64,000 nt of DNA from Callipepla californica brunnescens (Eukaryota; Chordata; Aves; Galliformes; Odontophoridae): assembly GCA_023055505.1 (NCBI GenBank), contig JALIRH010000121.1:453501-517500 (forward strand). Reading direction: 5' to 3'. This document shows, piece by piece, positions 61,905 to 64,000 of the stretch; positions within the stretch are counted from its first letter, which is position 1; every line of letters starts with the position of its first letter. The position numbers were made by a program, and so were the translations under genes. Below the pieces are notes generated by a model. It was not told where the DNA came from, ran no database searches, and was given only the letters and a program-made list of their open reading frames with translations.

Positions 61905-64000
61905 ATTAGAATGTCAGAATGTCACCATGAGAGTATCTCAGAATGTCACAATGTCAGAATGTCACAACGATAGAATGTCAAAATGGCAGCATGTGTCTGT
62001 GAGAGAATGCCACAATGACAGAATAGAAATATGTCAGAATATAGCAATGAGAGAATGTTAGAATGCAACAATGTCAACATGTCAGAATGGGAGAAAGTGA
62101 GAATGTCATGATGTCAGAGTGTCTTAATGTCAGAATGTCAAATCTTCACTGTGTCACAACTACAAGATTAGGGAATATGACTGTGTCAGAAAGTCACAAT
62201 AAGAGGAGATGAAAAAGAGAGAATATCACAATGACCGAGTGTCACAATGTAAGAAAGTGAGAATGTGAGAATGTCAAAATGTCAGAATGACAGAATATCA
62301 CTATGTCACAATGTCGCAATGTCTCAAGGTCAGAATATCAATATGTAACAGTGTAAGAACGTCACAAATACCACAATGGGAGAATGACAGATTGTCACGA
62401 TTACAGAATTTCAGAATGTGAAAATATCAGAATGTCACAATGTCAGATTCTGAGAATGTCACAATGACAGAATGTCAGAATGAAAGATTTTCCAAATTCC
62501 AGAATGTCACTATGTCACAACGTCAGAATGACGCATTGTCAAAATGCTAGAATGTCACAATGTCACAAGGTGAGAACATCACAATGGCAGATTGTCATAA
62601 TGCCAGAACATCAGAAGGTGAGAATATTAGAATGCCACAATGTCACAATGTCACCATGAGAGTATCTCAGAATGTCACAATGTCAAAATGTCAGAATGAG
62701 GGAAAGAGAGAATGTCATGATGTCAGAATGTCTTAACGTCAGAATGTCAAATTGTCACAACGTCACAATATCACAATGAGAGAATATCAGAAAGTGAGAA
62801 TATGACAATGACCGAATGACACATTGTGAGAATGTCAGAATGCCAGAATGTCAGAATGTCAAAATGTGTGAATGTCTGAATGTCACCATGAGAGAGAGTC
62901 AGAGTTTTACAATGTCACAATGTGAGAATGTCTGAACGTCAGAATGAGGGAGAGTTAGAATTTCAGAATGTCACAGTGTCACAATGTCATCATGTCACAA
63001 TATCAGAATGTTGCATTGTCACAATGTGAGAATGACAGGTTGTCACAATTCCAGAATTTCAGAATGTCAACATGTCTGAATGTCACAATGTCACAATTTC
63101 ACTATGTCACAACGCTAGAATGTCATAATATCAGAAAGTGAGAATATCACAATGGCAGATCGTCATAATGCCAGAACTTCAGAAGGTGAGAATATTAGAA
63201 TGTCACAATGTCACAATGTTACAATGTGAGTATCTCAGAATGTCACAATGCCAGAATATCAGAATGGCAGAATATGAGAAAGTGAGAATGTCACAATGTC
63301 AAAATGTCAGAATGAGAGAAAGAGAGAATCTCATGATGTCGGAATGTCTTAATGTCAGAATGTCAAATTGTCACAACGTCACGATATCACAATGAGAGAA
63401 TATCAGAAAGTGAGAATATGACAATGACCGAATGACACAATGTGAGAACGTTAGAATGTGAGAATGTCAGAATTGGAGAATGTCACAGAGTCACAATGAC
63501 AGATTGCCACAATTTCAGAATGTCAGTGTATCACAATGCCACAAAGTCACAATATCAGTATGTCATGAAGATAGAATGTCACAATGACAACATATGACTG
63601 TGACAGAACGTCACAATGTCAGATGATAAATATGGCCGAAAATCACAATGAGAGAATGTTAGAATGTCACAATGTTAACATGTCAGAACGTGAGAAAGTG
63701 AGAATGCCACAATGCCACGATGTGAGAATCTCACAATGTCACAATGAGAGAGAGTCAGAATTTCACAGTATCAGAATTTTGCATTGTCACAATGTGAGAA
63801 TGACAGATTGTCACATTTCCAGAATTTCAGAATGTCACAATTCCAGAATTTCAGAATGTCCAAATATCTGAATGTCACAATAGCAGAATGTGAGAGTATC
63901 ACAATGACAGAATGTCAGAATGACAGGTTGTCACAATTCCAGAATGTCACTATGTCACAATGCTAGAATGTCAGAATGTCAGAATGTGAAAATAGCACAA
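61905..64000. repeat. 10-bp minisatellite, segment 3 (continues past the window)
   Basis: Same 10-mer array to the window edge. Long composite blocks repeat: gccagaacatcagaaggtga near 59,301 and 62,600 with gccagaacttcagaaggtga near 63,171, and tcatgatgtcagaatgtctt or close variants near 59,413, 62,107, 62,715 and 63,331. The array therefore has higher-order units of several hundred bp. No gene seen. Confidence 0.93.

Noticed and set aside
58507..64000. CRISPR-like array
   Set aside because: The repeated words are contiguous 10-mers with no conserved repeat separated by unique spacers, and the context is avian.

Overview
The window looks like the subtelomere of a bird chromosome, most likely a galliform such as chicken or a close relative. 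Three things point there: kilobases of exact and decayed vertebrate telomere repeat (CCCTAA on the + strand), an endogenous retrovirus with an alpha/beta-like pol and an alpharetrovirus-like envelope, and C- and G-rich ~10-bp minisatellites around a small CpG-island promoter, as is common on avian microchromosomes. I cannot fix the species from sequence alone. Most telomeric sequence reads CCCTAA on the + strand, which suggests the nearest chromosome end lies to the left of base 1.

Layout. (1) 1-39,644: eight tandem copies (the first clipped) of a 4.7-5.4 kb macrosatellite unit. Each unit is decayed telomere repeat with two strand switches: a CCCTAA arm of ~3.1-3.7 kb, a CCTAGG switch point, a TTAGGG arm of ~1.5 kb, and a 189-bp non-telomeric island. 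I read the island as the C-terminal part of a retroviral protease. (2) 39,456-43,822: the only place where that island continues, without a break, into the rest of a provirus (protease end, RT, RNase H, integrase, env, polypurine tract, 3' LTR). It lacks gag and a 5' LTR, and stops and frameshifts disable it. (3) 43,823-46,611: ordinary chromosomal sequence. It holds a GGGTCGCTGT-type minisatellite with three CTCF-like motifs, a C-rich minisatellite, an orphan CpG-island promoter and an exon-like fragment. (4) 46,612-~48,210: a ninth, diverged macrosatellite copy split by a 574-bp solo LTR. (5) ~48,210-58,506: about 10 kb of heavily decayed telomeric repeat with higher-order duplications. (6) 58,507-64,000: a 10-bp GTCACAAT/GTCAGAAT minisatellite split by two more solo LTRs.

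There is no intact protein gene, tRNA, rRNA or CRISPR array. Almost every open frame in the telomeric and minisatellite parts is a translation of low-complexity DNA. The functional candidates are regulatory: the CpG island, the CTCF-like sites and the LTR promoters. The CpG island and CTCF-like sites lie between the provirus and the inner repeats, and leftward transcription from them would run into the telomeric array.

The most interesting signal is historical. A protease fragment is locked into every unit of a telomere-derived satellite, and the only copy still attached to its provirus lies at the inner edge of the array. Together with the matching unit phase on the far side (46,612), this suggests that the array was amplified from this locus after a rearrangement joined the provirus to telomeric DNA.
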